From contig JAUWIQ010000180.1 in the NCBI GenBank assembly GCA_030605285.1, forward strand, positions 1 through 5,275: 5,275 nt of DNA, in the 5' to 3' direction. The notes beneath the pieces were generated by a model. It saw nothing but the letters and a program-made list of their open reading frames with translations. It made no database searches and had not been told where the DNA came from. This DNA comes from Planctomycetota bacterium (lineage in GTDB: Bacteria; Planctomycetota; Planctomycetia; Pirellulales; UBA7805). How positions within the stretch are numbered: position 1 is the first letter of the stretch; each line of letters opens with the position of its first letter. Below are positions 5,190 to 5,275 of the stretch, piece after piece. A program made the translations under genes and the position numbers.

Positions 5190-5275
5190 ATCAGATCTGG
5201 CTGCTGGCGAGGCATTGCCGGCTGGCCCCAGCAGATATCAGAGTGCCTCCCCTGCCTTGACCGGCCCTCACGAGC

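Larger units (their letters stand above)
5116..5229. repeat. Perfect tandem duplication, two copies of 57 bases
   Basis: Copy 1 is 5116-5172 and copy 2 is 5173-5229, identical throughout; the match continues for two more bases (AG, 5230-5231). Each unit holds the 8-base palindrome CAGATCTG (5135-5142 in copy 1) and a hairpin GCTGGC (5146-5151) with GCCGGC (5160-5165), extended by CTGG/CCAG at 5140-5143 and 5171-5174. Perfect identity points to a recent duplication by slippage or unequal recombination. It lies 80 bases upstream of tsaB. Confidence 0.95.
5072..5275 (-). other. Open frame entering from the right edge, containing the 57-base repeat; doubtful C-terminal end of a gene
   Basis: On the minus strand one frame is open from the window edge to TAA at 5072-5074, giving 67 residues. 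It includes two perfect copies of the 19-residue unit GQPAMPRQQPDLIVINGNW, of which the second ends in F instead of W, and it ends in a short tail FVGKSAICTLAATL. The repeat period (57) is a multiple of three, so the frame survives the duplication. However, the plus strand is also open through the same repeat, no known domain is visible, and only 35 bases would separate its stop from the tsaB start. It may be a real gene end or simply a stop-poor intergenic repeat. Confidence 0.2.

Overview
The window most likely comes from a Planctomycetes-type bacterium of moderate GC content. This is an inference from the style of the stand-alone flippase-like membrane protein, the weak or absent Shine-Dalgarno sequences, the GTG starts and the lineage-restricted look of several proteins. 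No rRNA or phylogenetic marker is present to prove it. All genes look chromosomal. No transposase, phage gene, CRISPR array or recognisable accessory system is present.

Layout. Bases 1-323 (minus) hold the N-terminal 107 codons of a membrane-anchored protein that runs off the left edge. A spacer at 324-551 carries a two-part stem-loop and a candidate promoter for that gene. Bases 552-2725 (minus) form a compact three-gene run with gaps of 8 and 12 bases: a secreted protein with two SPOR-like modules (1574-2725), then the XTP/dITP pyrophosphatase RdgB (954-1565), then a small protein with two predicted membrane segments (552-941). A 340-base non-coding stretch (2726-3065) separates this run from a tRNA-Ala(GGC) gene (3066-3138, minus). 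On the plus strand, 3231-4337 encodes an integral membrane protein of the lysylphosphatidylglycerol synthase TM-region / flippase-like family. It converges on tsaB (4338-5036, minus), one of the genes for the t6A37 tRNA modification, and the two stop codons abut in the palindrome TGATCA. Upstream of tsaB is a perfect 57-base tandem duplication (5116-5229), each copy carrying an extended -10-like element.

The genes do not form one pathway. RdgB (nucleotide-pool cleaning), TsaB and tRNA-Ala (translation) are housekeeping functions. The SPOR-like protein and the flippase-like protein point to the cell envelope. The least described items are the double SPOR-like secreted protein co-transcribed with rdgB and the duplicated promoter-like repeat in front of tsaB. 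I found no convincing multi-gene novel system.
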